Assembly: GCA_014529385.2 (NCBI GenBank)
Contig: CM043958.1
Location: forward strand, 123,742,817 to 123,806,816
DNA length: 64,000 bases
Reading direction: 5' to 3'
From: Adiantum capillus-veneris
Lineage: Eukaryota > Streptophyta > Polypodiopsida > Polypodiales > Pteridaceae
Shown here: piece after piece, positions 12,052-23,580 of the stretch
How positions within the stretch are numbered: the stretch's first letter is position 1
Layout: each line of letters starts with the position of its first letter
The notes under the pieces: generated by a model
Told to the model about the DNA's origin: nothing
Database searches by the model: none
What the model saw: only the letters and a program-made list of their open reading frames with translations
Program-made: the position numbers and the translations under genes

Positions 12052-12073
12052 AGGTATACCTGTTTCGCAGAGA
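11716..12073. repeat. duplicated compound microsatellite module
   Basis: The same module occurs twice. A flank reading 'CATACCTGGCT(C/A)TCCCTCC' plus 'TCTCCTC' leads into a (GT)n tract, a (GA)n tract, and then a flank ending 'GTATACCTGTTTCGC'. The first copy is about 11723-11850 with GT at 11749-11819 and GA at 11819-11833. The second is about 11866-12069 with GT at 11890-11952, GTGC-type repeats to about 12018 and GA at 12020-12050. The second copy has gained GC-containing units. Confidence 0.85.
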
Positions 12074-12617
12074 GAGTTGAAACTCAGATCTACAAAGTTG
12101 AGTTTTTGGCGCTCCGGATTATTCTTACAGGGTCAACGTCGCTGTAGACATTGCTATGAGTGTCGCTATATAACAAAGACTATAGCAACTTTCATTAGCA
12201 AGGTCGAGACTTTTCCACATTTGAGCGTTGCACTACAAGCGTCTCAAGAACCTCTTGTAGTTCTTCTTCTTTCTCCTAAGGACTATAAATGTGTATAATA
12301 TATTACTTACCTGAAATCGCTTAAATGAATAGATGTCAACAGTTGATAGTGTAATTCCAAAGCTGCAATAATGTGACGAACTAAACCAATGACTTCATTT
12401 GAAGTGAGTGGGTTACCCACAAGATTTTCTTACCATATATTATAGCATGCCTCCATTTCGAGCATTGGAGCTAGTGGCAATAATGTTGTATGCTAGTTCT
12501 CCATATATGTATGTCTTTGTCGGAGCGCGACAGAGACAGAGCTTATCTTTGAAAACTTACCTCCAGGGCAGGATGCTCATCACAAGGAACAAACGCGACA
12601 CACACACACAGTTTGCG

Positions 12618-12622
<5 letters not shown>
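12074..12622. other. unassigned stretch
   Basis: There are no recognisable genes or elements. The longest plus-strand frame entering it (ending at 12298) starts in the GT tract and is an artefact. Confidence 0.4.

Positions 12623-12689
<67 letters not shown>
12623..12689. repeat. (GA)n microsatellite
   Basis: A GA tract of about 67 bp, preceded by a short (CA)n run at 12598-12610. Confidence 0.97.
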
Positions 12690-12690
<1 letters not shown>

Positions 12691-12963
12691 CATGTACGCC
12701 ACATCGTCTTCAGTAACTAAAAAGTCAGGCCACACCCCAAAAGGGAGGAAATAAGTAATATTTTTTAGGAACATTTTAAATTCAAACTGCAGGTTGCTCT
12801 TTGGTTTTCAATACATGCTAACAAGCACAAGTAACTATCATTGTGCGGGAAAGCATTTTTAGTGACACTTTAACATGCTTATAGCCGATTCAGGCTCATT
12901 TAAGAAAATTTATAGTGCATAATTTCTTGCAAAATAAACATTGCTATGAAAAACTAATGAAAG

Positions 12964-13098
12964 TATGCATATAGATTCCCCAATTGTGTCCATATGAGGT
13001 ATTTTCATACAAATAAAGTATATGCATACTATATGCATATAAAATATGCATATAGATTCCCCAATTGTGTCCATATGAGGTATTTTCATACAAATAAG
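12964..13098. repeat. short tandem duplication
   Basis: A ~55-bp unit beginning TATGCATATAGATTCCCC and ending CATACAAATAA occurs at about 12964-13016 and again at about 13045-13097. It is separated by TATGCATA-rich sequence, giving a period near 81 bp. The copies are almost identical, so the duplication is young. Confidence 0.85.
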
Positions 13099-13264
13099 TG
13101 AGATGAATGGAAATATCCAAAAGTGGACTTTATTTTAAGGCGAATCTTTGACCAAAAAAATTAAGAATTTCATGCACAATTTTTGGAATATGACATATGT
13201 TGGGAGTAGAAGCAGAGAACAATTGCTTCATAATTCCAATTTGCTTGAACACTTACTTGTCAAC

Positions 13265-13563
13265 CTCTTATCATGTTTGTTAGCAGTGAGTGGGAAACCA
13301 GTAACAAAGTCCATAGAAATGTGTTCCCAAGATCATTCAAGAATGACAAGAGGGTGTAACAAACCTAATTTCTTACATGTTGCTGCTTTAATCTTTTGGA
13401 AAACTAGATAAGATGAAACATATTGTTTTACATCAATTTTCATAGCAGACCAATAAAAAACACGATATAAGTTCTGAAAAGTAGCAGCAAAACCTCTATG
13501 TCCAACATAAGGTGGTTTATGTATTTTGCAATGAGTAAAATACAAAATGGTTTTGTGACACAC
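13265..13563 (-). pseudogene. gypsy integrase fragment
   Basis: The minus strand reads an H2C2-like zinc-binding region ('GHRGFAATFQNLYRVFYW', then 'YVSSYLVFQKIKAAT', where the usual CxxC is degraded). After a stop it reads 'HISMDFVTGFP', the first catalytic Asp block of retroviral-type integrases. The second Asp and the Glu are not present before homology is lost, so the enzyme is truncated. Confidence 0.75.
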
Positions 13564-13944
13564 AATTTTTGTTTCAAGTAAAGCAAATTTTCTTGTATGG
13601 TGTATTCAAGAAACGTGTGTAAATTTTCAAGCATATGCAATGATGTGGTTTTAAAGTCATCATCTTGTGCATAAGTATCAGGCATAGAATCAAAGAAGTT
13701 CCCATAATAATTGATAGATTATTAAGAGAGAGTCTTTGACTCAAAGTATCAGCCACAATATTTTCTTTATCAGGTTGGTAATACTAAATGTTGGGTTGAA
13801 AAATTTGAATAAAAGTAGACCACGTAATATGTCTATCATCTATTAAGGGTTGACATAATAAGTGTACTTTGCTGATCCGTTTTAATTATCAAGTCAACAC
13901 CCATTAAATAGTGCTTCCAAATTTTCAAAGCATGAACTAAGCAA

Positions 13945-14880
13945 TCAACTCTTTGTCATAAGTACTAAATTTAGATCAGACGGGTTAAATTTATGACTTT
14001 CAAATGCAAGTGGATGGTTATCTTGCATAAGAACTACATCGATACCTTTTCCACTAGCATCAGGGACTATTTCAAAGAATAGTCGATCAAAATCAAGCAA
14101 AGGTAAGACAGGTGCATTAGTCAGAGCATTTTTTAGTGTAGTGAATGAGCTTTCTTGTAAGTGAGTCCATACATATGGAGTGTTTTTCTTTAACAAGAGA
14201 GTCAAATAGTGAAATTTATAAGCAAACTTATAAAAAAACTTCCTATAATAACTGCATAGACCAATGAAAGAATGTCGCTCATATAGGTTTTTGGGTGTAG
14301 ACCATGATTGTATAGCTTCAATATTTTTGAGGTCTACATGTATTCCCTTACCCAATACAATATGTCCCAAATATTCTATTTCCAATTGGAAAAATGAACT
14401 CTTTTTAGGATTCAAGTATAGGTGGTTCTTTGAGACAGAAGTTCAAAGACACATGTTAAATGCTCCCTATGTTCTTGCACAAATTTGTTAAACATAAGAA
14501 TATCATTAAAAAATACAATAACAGAGTCTTGATGGTTAATGAAAATACAGTTCATCATACAAGCGAAGGTAGCTAGTGCATTTGTCAGACCAAATGGCAT
14601 GACAAGAAATTGATAGTGTCCTATTTGTGTTCTAGATGCAGTTTTATAGACATCTTCTTCAAACATTTTAACTTGGTGATACCCCAATTTAAGGTCTATT
14701 TTGTTAAAAATGTTTGCCCCTTTGAGTTTGTCCAGCAAATCATCCACTCTAGGAAAAGGAAATCTATTCTTAATGGTAAGCTTTTTTAGAGCCTTGTAGT
14801 CAATACACATACAAAATTTTCCATTATATTTCTTAGCAATAAGTAATGGAGCTCCATATGGTGAACTAATAGGTCTAATA
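13945..14880 (-). pseudogene. gypsy reverse transcriptase-RNase H
   Basis: RT begins at about 14880 with 'SPYGAPLLIAKK', then 'CIDYKALKKLTIKNRFPFPRV', 'IDLKLGYHQ' and 'VMPFGLTNA'. The catalytic box reads 'FFNDIL' where gypsy RTs have FxDDIL, so the first Asp of the pair is Asn. The frame changes near 14412. The connection follows ('YLGHIV', 'FIGLCSYYRKF'), then RNase H ('EIVPDASGKGIDVVLMQ', 'LAFESHKFN'). The active-site change and the frameshift make it non-functional. Confidence 0.88.
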
Positions 14881-15287
14881 AGGCCTTAGTCAAGTAAGTT
14901 TGTGATTTGATTTTGTACTTCTCTATGTGCGGTTGGGTTTAACGTATGGTGCTCTACAAGGAGGTTCACTGCCCGGAATAATGTCAATTTTATGGTCTTT
15001 AAGTCATGATTGTGGTGCTCCAAGCGGAAGATTATGCATGAAACATGTTTAAATTGTGAGAGAAATTCATTATGTGAAGAGTCTTGAGGAGTTTTGGTTT
15101 GAGCACAAAGTTGGTTTACATGCATTAGATTTGTTTTTCCTTTCTTTTGAATTGCTCGTTTAGCTTGAGTACGAGAGAGTAGTGGGAATTTTTTATTTTC
15201 TAGGGTCTCTTGGATGGAATAGGTTCTGTTTTCATGAGTGAGAGTTAAAGTGCATGTTTTGTAATTGTTTGGTGGGTTAAATTCATG

Positions 15288-15700
15288 TCAAAAAGGCATC
15301 CCCAAAATTAGTTCAATACCATGCAAAGATGCAACTATAAATGTACGTGTATGAGAAAATTCACCAATGCAAACTTCAACAGTGACTTGAGTTTTATAGT
15401 TAAAAACGTTGATCATTAAAAAGAGTTTTGACTTTGTGAGGTGAAAAGAGTTGTGAAAGAGAAATTTGTTGTGCCGATTGTGTAGAAAAGAAGTCATGGC
15501 TACTACCATCATCTAAAAGAATTGTGATATCTTCATCTTTAATTGTGCCTTTCACTTTGAGAAGAGTATGTGAAGATATAGAAATATCTAGGAGAATGAT
15601 CATCATTGGCATCATGATTAGGATCATAGCCCTCACCAGAATTGACCTCAACTTCATTCTCGTCAAGATTAGCATCTTTGATGAGGTTAATTTGTGCATC
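15288..15700 (-). pseudogene. gypsy aspartic protease region
   Basis: On the minus strand 'ITILLDDGSSHDFFS' corresponds to the retropepsin motif LVDTGSSHNFxS, here with DDG in place of DTG. It is followed by a diverged segment ending 'GIELILGMPF', the usual ILGMxWL block. It would process the polyprotein in a live element. Confidence 0.75.
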
Positions 15701-15789
15701 ATTTGAGTGGTTCTTTTTGAATGGTCTCTGGTTGTGGTTGCATGCGACTACATTAGATTGGCCATTGGAATGACCATTGCTCTTAGTAG

Positions 15790-16397
15790 GGGACACTTAT
15801 CTACATAATGACCAAACTGGAAGCATTTGGAACATTTCACCTTTTTATTACCGCTGGAAGATTGACTAGGGCCTTGATTGTTGGAAGGATTTTGGTTGCC
15901 CCTCTGCTGCATGGGATTGTTGTTCTTGCATGAGGTTCAGATCGGGTATCAAAGTTATCAAATTTGTGTCTCTTAATGAAGGTATGACACTCGTCTTTGT
16001 TCCTGTAAAAGTTAGGAGAGGAAGAAATTTTATTGTTACGGTTAGTATTAGTAAAACGTGAAGTTGATGTCTGCCTTTCTTTTCTCTGCATTGAGTGTCA
16101 GATTAATGGCCTTTGACGTTGAGTCGGGTTCAAAAATTTCCACTTCAACACCAATTTGTAGTGCTAACCCAAATATATACATGCGAGTATTGTGCTGACA
16201 TCTTTAGTGCCATCAAAATCTTTTAATGTGAAAGCTTTTCTGCTAATATATTTTTATTAGAGCAGGTGTAGATTCGGTGTGGTAGCGTGCAGCAGCTTAT
16301 CTTCTAATTCTTCCCTTCGCATGCGTTCATATGCAGGTGATTTATGCAAGTTTGCAAGCGGTTTAGCAACTGTGGGTGGTTGTGGAAGATCGGCCAT
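15790..16397 (-). pseudogene. gypsy gag with zinc knuckle
   Basis: The start ATG is taken at 16395-16397 (minus), giving 'MADLPQPPTVAKPLANL'. The gag capsid region appears mostly deleted or frameshifted. Near 15793-15838 a CCHC knuckle reads 'CSKCFQFGHYVDKC' (C-x2-C-x4-H-x4-C), a nucleic-acid-binding nucleocapsid motif immediately upstream of the protease. Confidence 0.7.
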
Positions 16398-17152
16398 GAT
16401 TGCATGCTTTTTTATTTTTTTAAAATCTCTTTTTTTGTTTTTAATATTTTTTATGCTATATAGAAATATATATGATCGATATGAATAATCAATGAGAAAA
16501 TAAAGGAAATAACTAAATAATTCATACTTAGCTAGACGGTCCGTGATGTCGTCCAGTCCAAATGTGGAGCACCAAGGCAAGGTCAAAAGCGGAAATCAGT
16601 TGAACAAGTCGGATGCAAGTAAATTGAATTTTGGGAGTCTAATCTCCCGTGTTCCCAATCGCAATGGCAATCAAGAATACGATCAAACTTTCGGCTATGG
16701 TAACCTGGTGATGGCTAGCTCAATGCGACAATATACTACTACCTTTGGGTTTTTTTTGTAAACCACGGTGAATACAAGCTCTTTCATATGTTTTCGATAT
16801 GAGCCGCAAAAAAATAATTTTTCAAAACTTGTGACGTGGACAGCCAAGTTTCCCTATGAGCAGCTAAGGGCTTTGATGTTGTGCAGCCAAGGAGGTCTTT
16901 GGTTCACTTTCTTTACTGTTTGTTTTTTATGCCGACCAAGGAGTTGAGAGGGGGGGTGAATTGGTGCTTAAAATGGGTGGCTTTAGTGCTCACTGGGCGG
17001 CCGACCATAACTTCAATAAGTTTTTTTTGTGTTAACTTTAAGTTAAGTTAGGTGTGAAATGCATGGAAAGGTGACTGGTAGCAAGCAGGTGAGAGATTGA
17101 GACAGTGCGAGGGAAAGTATGGACAATGGAAACCCGTGGGACTATTTTCAAA

Positions 17153-17155
<3 letters not shown>
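16398..17155. other. unassigned stretch, possible gypsy leader
   Basis: This lies just upstream of the minus-strand gag and may hold its 5' leader, but no PBS or LTR was found. A 72-residue plus frame (16543-16761) has no recognisable domain. Confidence 0.35.

Positions 17156-17246
<91 letters not shown>
17156..17246. repeat. (GA)n microsatellite with GAAA interruptions
   Basis: GA at 17156-17211 and 17222-17246, separated by GAAAGAAA. Confidence 0.95.
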
Positions 17247-17342
17247 AGAATCATGAAATCAATGGCCTAACCATTGTAGCCCCAAACTCCATGTCACCTC
17301 TTGTGGAGTTTGGTATTTAATATTTGATATTGCTTATTGGTG

Positions 17343-17348
<6 letters not shown>

Positions 17349-17427
<79 letters not shown>

Positions 17428-17440
17428 TATATATATATAG
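17349..17440. repeat. (CT)n - (ATAG)n - (AT)n compound microsatellite
   Basis: CT tract at 17349-17410, followed by ATAGATAG and ATATAT. It immediately precedes the repeat copy at 17442. Confidence 0.95.
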
Positions 17441-17441
17441 G

Positions 17442-18109
17442 ATGGATCCCACTTGCAATGGTTCATACTTAGTCTCTGTACTTACCTTAGTCCTATTGGT
17501 GCGATCAGGATTATTCTCAACCAAAGTAGGCCCTTGTGGTCTACATAAAGCATATAAACCATGTCTTTTGAGTATTTTATCTTTTAAGAATAGTTTGGTA
17601 AGAGTGTTACGATGGTCATTTTTTAATACTATGAAAAATTGACAAAAATGACACATGTTTTTGATACAGCTAGCTTGAAGAATCATTGCCAAGCACAAAG
17701 TTAAAGGTGGAATTTATAGCCCAAAAAATGCCAAGTCTTTTATGCTCATAATAGGAGCAAAACGTTTTATGGCCAAAACATTTCACCCTTGTAACCTAGT
17801 GTTTCACCCCACGAAACATTTAAGTGTGATGATAGACTCGTCGAAATGCATTTCATGGTGACCATGCTCATAAGAGACATTCGTGAATGCAAAAAACTCA
17901 ATTTGAATTCTTTGAATGATTCTAGATTGTTGCTTGGTTAAGAGGAAATAAGAGTGTCCCATTACCAATCCAGTGTTCAATTTTTTTCCTTAGGCCGGGT
18001 TTGAATGAGCATGTTTGCTTCTCTATTTGCTTTTGGGTCAGTGGTATGTACACAAAAATCATTGAGGGAGTCACATGTTTTGTTTTGCCTTTGAGTCCTC
18101 TCACATGCA
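17442..18109 (+). repeat. dispersed repeat A, uninterrupted copy (empty site)
   Basis: It begins ATGGATCCCACTTGCAATGG directly after a (CT)n tract and ends near GTCCTCTCACATGC. A second copy starts at 22408 after another (CT)n tract, is split by a 5.5-kb LTR element (22524-28015), and resumes at 28016, running to about 29170. At the corresponding site this copy reads CATATAAACCATGTC without interruption, so it is the pre-insertion allele structure. Relative to the other copy it lacks about 580 bp (28065-28645). It has no coding capacity that I recognise; the repeat class is unknown. Confidence 0.85.
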
Positions 18110-18574
18110 CTACTTTGTGGAGTTAAGACTACTTGGTACAACAATAGCCGATTGGCAATTCGTTCACAATATATTCCACAAGGGATATATTATATGTTTG
18201 GCATGGCAAATGAGTATAAATTCAAGCAAGCTCTCCAAGAGATCCCTAGTGCAATTAAAAATCTATATAGTAATAAAGATACAGGTTCTGAACACAACCA
18301 TTGATAGTAGCAGATATTGTAATTTCGCTTCTATGGAGCATTGTATACAATCAGAACACATTAAATACAAGCTGTTGAATTTGAAAATTTGCAATCTTCA
18401 TTTTACTCTCAAGCTATGTTGAATATGTGAAGTTGTTATCTTGTTCTGAGTTTGAGTATTGTGGGTTTTCTTGTAATTCAACTTCCACATCTATTGTCAC
18501 GATTTCGTCTATATAGTGCATTGAGATATACCGACATTGAACTCTTCTTCGTCTTCATTTTGATAATCATACAC
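18110..18574. other. unassigned stretch
   Basis: No gene is recognised; it may include the 3' flank of the hAT relic. A 115-residue plus frame (18075-18422) shows no motif. Confidence 0.35.
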
Positions 18575-20540
18575 CTAGACTGGCATTTCCTCTTCGTAGC
18601 CAACACTTTTGATGTGATGCAATATCTTTCCATTGCAAAACATATACACTAACTTTTCCACTCTATCTGCCAAGAATCTTTTGAATCTTGCTATGAACAC
18701 ACTTGCACTCTCCGAGCATGAGTTTATTGCACATTGCGCCAGTACTTTCATTGTAAGAGGGTGTAAGGTTGAGTAATGGTCTCCACCGTTCATCATCCAC
18801 CACTTCTATGTAGGTTTCTCTTTTGCCACCATTGACATTACAAAATCGTTTTCAAAAGGGCCTTCTTTTAGTCTAAATGTCCTCATATGCAATCAATTCA
18901 ATCTTGAACATTGGAGTAGAACGTATTGGACATCAGATCTAAATTCCAATACTCTGGATCGAGCATTTATGCTACACTATGACTCGACTATGAGCGCTCT
19001 TCCATCTTGCATGAAAATTCTTGGCCAAAATTCTTTGTTATTTTGCAGCAAAGAATGGTAGTCACCACTCTTTCTCTAATACAAACTCTTTTAACTCCTC
19101 ACAATTTTCCATACTTTGTTGGACTGACCACAAGGTCATCCACACTTTACCCATATTTGGTGCCTTCTGATGAAGGATACAAATCGTGAACATAATGGGC
19201 ATCATTACATGGTATGCACCCATTACACTTCTCGACCAAGCAAGCTTCTTTATAGATCCACGTAAGCATGTAATTTTCTCTTTCATTTTTTATGTATGCT
19301 CAAGCTACCATTCGTCAAAGGACGCGCAATTGAAAGTGTCAATCACAGCGCACTTATTACGTAGGAGTGATTCCAATGTATAAAAGTGCATGCAAAATCG
19401 GGTTTTAGTAGGTAATTTTAACATAACTAACATGAGCATCCTGTACAAATTGAGCACTCTTTGTCATTTCAAGATGAACTTCACAACTTGTCGTGCTGTG
19501 TCAATTACTTTGGCGAACCATGTGGTTTCCTCTTCCTAGTAAACCAATCCTTTAGTACCAAGTTTAAATTGTGGGTATTGCAACCATTGGCCAAAATGTG
19601 TGAAAAGTTCTTTTTTATTAATTCGCTAGCATTTTTACAGTTCTTTGCATTGTCCATGACTACTTGAACGACATTTCCAACACTGATTTCTTTAATCAAG
19701 ATCTCAGAGATATATTTGCCACTTTAAATTGCACTAGATTTGTCAACCGTTTTTCTGAACATTTCTCCCCTTGGACAAACCTGCATCACATTGATCAGTG
19801 TGTTTCTTTGAACATTAGACCAACCATCACTCACAGTTGTGCATCCTGAAAATGATATATTCCCCAAGTATTATTTTGGAAACATGTTCTTTAACTTCGA
19901 TGCAACATTTGTCCAAGAGGTCATTTCATATTGTGTGATACAAAGGGGCTGAAAATCCTGGGCCGAATGAGCACCAATTTTCTTCCATGCATGTTTCCAA
20001 TGATTGTTTTCTACCATGACAAGAGCACTCCCAGTGAAAAATATTGCTTTGGCGAGTGTAGTTTGTGCTTCTTCTAGCAAATGCATTTGAAAGCTTTGAT
20101 GCAATGATGACACTTAAAAGGAACACTGCTTGGCATTTCCTCTCTTTGCATAGGCTATTCTACAAGGTTATTTGGTATCATCACATGATTATGAGAGTTG
20201 ATATTTGACTCTGTCTGCTCTTGACATGCATCCATAACAGATTTGTGTACCCGCTGTCTCTTGCCACTCTTTCAGGTGAGCTCTTCTCTGAAAAGCTTTG
20301 CAATTGCAGGTGCTTGAGGATGATTACATTTCTTACAATTCTTTGTAGAGCTACCCAAAAAATGATCCCTAATATGTGGGGCATTGCAAGATTTTATGGT
20401 AGCAAAATTTACATTGCCACTCCATATATCGACTACGTATGTTGTGAGCATAATCCCACTCTTTTCCAGGGGCTTTTTTATTCTTTGCCTTCTTCGTACC
20501 ACTTGTGCCAACATTTTTTGCTCCATTGCTTTCAATTTAA
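18575..20540 (-). pseudogene. hAT-superfamily transposase relic
   Basis: Minus-strand frames read in order as a hAT transposase. Near 20465-20385 there is a BED-type zinc finger ('NIRSRYMEWQCKFCYHKI'). Next come a 'GPGF..P' block (about 19970), a DUF659-like segment at 19505-19699 ('VVQVVMDNAKNCKNASELI', then 'NLNLVLKDW'), a middle region at 19062-19286, and the C-terminal dimerisation region at 18575-18796 ('GGDHYSTLHPLTMKVLAQC', then 'LADRVEKLVYM'). Numerous stops and frameshifts break it. I did not find convincing terminal inverted repeats or an 8-bp TSD, so the element ends are not set. A live protein would excise and reinsert DNA by cut-and-paste. Confidence 0.82.
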
Positions 20541-22318
20541 TACTGAAGGCATAAGAACTAGATGTTTAGTTTTAAAAACACTTTCTCTTCTTTTCAATAT
20601 AAATTAGAAAAACGATCACTAAGAAAGCAATCAAATCTACATAGTATGCAATTTACAATGCACTCTTGTCAATCCACATATCGAACACATTGCAATGCAC
20701 TCTTTACTTGGCATTATGCATACAACAATGTTATGAATTTGTCAACGCAAATATAAATATGAGGATCAGCTATACATCCTCTGTGATTTACTAACAATAA
20801 CACACATCTATTTTCACAGGCTAGAAAGAATAATCAACTTCTACATTGAAACAATGATAATCATTTGTAAAACACAAACTAAAGCAATAATATCTCTGAT
20901 TGGCTATATTATGCACTAACAATATTTCATAGTACATAATGCACTCTCTATATAAACCAATACATAAAACAAGGCAATGAAATCTTCAATACAATTACAC
21001 AACTGAGGACTACTTGTACCCAATCAAGGTTTGTAACCCCCTTATGCATCCAATTCTATATATAAAAGCTATTTTTACCCAATTAAGGATTATATCTCTC
21101 ATTGTGCAGTGAAAATGTATATCAGTTCAATCCTATGATGGTATAAAATGCAAAACTTCAAGGATCTTTATATATCCAATACAGTAGTATAGGGCATCTG
21201 ATCCTTGACTATCAACTCGTTATTTAGTTATTCTCATCTTCTAAAACCAACTTCGGTCCTTTTTATGGACCAATGGCTTCGTTGCAAACTGACCACGACT
21301 CTCCAAATTTTCAATTGTTCTAGCTTCATACCTTTTTTCTCGGTGAAGGATTTTAATATTTTTAGAAGTTGTTACCGTATTAAGAATCACGTTCAATCCA
21401 AAAAAAGGGACATGTGACTCTATAACCTTAGGTCAATTCACAAGGAAATTAGTGTACCCGACGCTCGGATGCACTCCCCAAGGATTTTCCTAGTCAAAAT
21501 GCCAAAGTTAGAAGAGGTTTTTCTATATACAATTTAGCCCACCGGGTTTTTTCTTTTTCTCGTCAGGCCCGTCAAGAAAACACAGCATCAACTCACCATT
21601 AGTAAAAATAGAAAGAAAACACAATAATTAACCATTACATTCCAGTTATCCCAATTGTAATTAACCACATACAACAAGAGGGTGCCCAATCTCATACGAC
21701 ATAAAGCAAATGTGGCTTGCATAGCCATCAAGTAGTATTTCCTTAAGTAATAGATTTGTAGATCTAGTATATATGCAACATAAGACATTGAAAATTTAGA
21801 TGAACCAAATGTTTTATGTGGTCAGTAATAAAATTCACAAATGTTTTCATATTTGACTCACACAAATTTGTATATTTAATTTTAGTTACAAAGAATTGTT
21901 TTTTTACATAACAGTTGCAAAAATGCCGAGCACATATATAAGTAGTTACCATGGATTATTGTATGCACCTTGCTCATTTTTTCTTAGAGTGTACAACTTT
22001 AAGTGAAACATCGGCTGCAATTTTGTGCAGGTGCTTTTCATGAGTGTAGTTACTTGAAGTTGTGTACAAAAGTGATTGTGTACAAAAATGAGAGATTATA
22101 ATTTTTATGCATATTTTGGCTAAAAATGCATAAGCTTGCAAAAGAATTCCTTGACATGTTTTCTAGATTCCATGTACCATTTTATTTAAAATCATTAAAA
22201 AGGGACACTTAGGTGTCCTTTTTCGTACCAAACTAGTGCTAGGTGACTATATATACAACCTACTGTCTCCATTGTAAATCTATCAATCGATCAATTCATT
22301 GCCAAGGTTGGTTGGTTC

Positions 22319-22322
<4 letters not shown>
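20541..22322. other. unassigned AT-rich stretch
   Basis: About 1.8 kb with no recognisable gene, repeat unit or terminal structure. All frames are short (at most 75 residues). Confidence 0.4.

Positions 22323-22401
<79 letters not shown>
22323..22401. repeat. (CT)n microsatellite
   Basis: A pure CT tract of 79 bp, adjacent to the start of repeat A, as at 17349. Confidence 0.97.
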
Positions 22402-22405
<4 letters not shown>

Positions 22406-22407
22406 GA

Positions 22408-22523
22408 ATGGATCCCACTTGCACTGGTTCATACTCAGTCTCTGTAACCACCTTAGTCCTATTGGCGATCATGCTTATTCTCAACCAAGTAGGCCCTTGT
22501 GGTCTACTTAAAGCATATAAACC
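22408..22523 (+). repeat. dispersed repeat A, 5' part of interrupted copy
   Basis: It matches 17442-17568, with scattered differences, up to the last bases AAACC (22519-22523). These are the left target-site duplication of the inserted LTR element. Confidence 0.85.
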
Positions 22524-23341
22524 TATAAGAGTTCATATTCCCGTCTGGTGGTAGCTCTGGTATCTCCCAGGAGAAGATTAGGGAGTGAGGGCTATTTTGT
22601 GGTTGAGTCCGGCCAGTGTGAGGTTGTTCTCTCATATCAGGTCATGTCTAGCCATGTTTAGCTCGGGTTTTGGCTTAGTTCCATGTCCTTGCATGCTCCT
22701 AGTGCCCTAGGTATTTTTCCCCCTTGACCCTATGGACATATGGTGCCACTTTCCACCCTTCCCCTATTTTCCCCCATTTATTATGGTCGTGGGGCTGGAG
22801 GAGTGGGTCGGGCAGGCTATTGTAAGCCCTATATAAGCAGCGAGGGGGTGTTTACTTCTACACATTGCAGATCAGTCCCAGTTAGGGGCACCCTCCATTG
22901 GGCACCCAAGGGGGTAGCCCTTTGAGGCCAGGCAGCACCCTCACCGGTGTTTTTCGTGCAGTCGAAAGTTAGCAAAGGAGGAGCAGCCCAACGTTTTCCT
23001 TGGGTAGTAAGAGTGGTGCTCAATGTTCATCTCAACAGTGCAATACCACTTTAGGGCAGCCCTTCACATGCTTTGTGTCCATTCAGTAGCCAGTTTCCTC
23101 AATCAAGATCTAGATCTAGCCTGGAGGAGATGCACCAGATCTATGCTCTCAGATCATGTTGGAGGTGATGCACATGTCGAGGCCGTATCAGTGGTCTCGT
23201 GTGCAAGAGCAATTGGCAGTGTCAGTAGCAGTCACAGTTGTGTGTGTCCTCGGGTCTATCCATTGGCATGTCAGTTTTATGTCGGACCACCCTAGGTCAC
23301 TTGTATGAGTAGATTGTTATCAGTATGGAGAGACTTTCCCA

Positions 23342-23410
<69 letters not shown>

Positions 23411-23565
23411 GTTGTGTCTCATTATACCTATATGATCTCTCTTCTCCACAAGTGTGCCTTGTTCATGTGTTTGGCATTGCAGGTGTTCTAGATCGGAGTT
23501 GAGGTACTCATCGGATCACGAGCCAGATCTTGTCCTCATTGCATCTTTTGCTGCCACCTTTGACA
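22524..23565 (+). repeat. 5' LTR of LARD-like element
   Basis: It begins TATAAGAG, where the 3' copy has TGTTAGAG, and ends TTTGACA. A TATA-like CCCTATATAAGCAG lies at about 22827-22840. It contains (CT)n at 23346-23406 (61 bp), which in the 3' LTR is only 17 bp. It lacks a ~43-bp segment present in the 3' LTR near 27391-27433, and the loss is bounded by AGGCAG repeats. Confidence 0.88.
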
Positions 23566-23580
23566 TAGTATCAGAGCTCT
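23566..23580 (+). other. LARD primer-binding site (tRNA-iMet)
   Basis: TAGTATCAGAGCTCT directly follows the 5' LTR. Only one base differs from the core TGGTATCAGAGC complementary to plant initiator tRNA-Met. Confidence 0.88.

Larger units (their letters stand above)
13200..16397 (-). mobile_element. decayed Ty3/gypsy retrotransposon, no LTRs seen
   Basis: Reading right to left on the minus strand, the order is gag start, CCHC zinc knuckle, aspartic protease, reverse transcriptase, RNase H and integrase. This is the Ty3/gypsy order (RT before IN). The integrase breaks off after its first catalytic motif near 13265. I could not find flanking LTRs or a TSD. Multiple stops and frameshifts are present. 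Confidence 0.85.

Noticed and set aside
11751-12298. Overlapping Cys-Val repeat frames
   Set aside because: Translations of (GT)n microsatellites with no independent coding evidence; same at 32296-32715 and 33882-34097.
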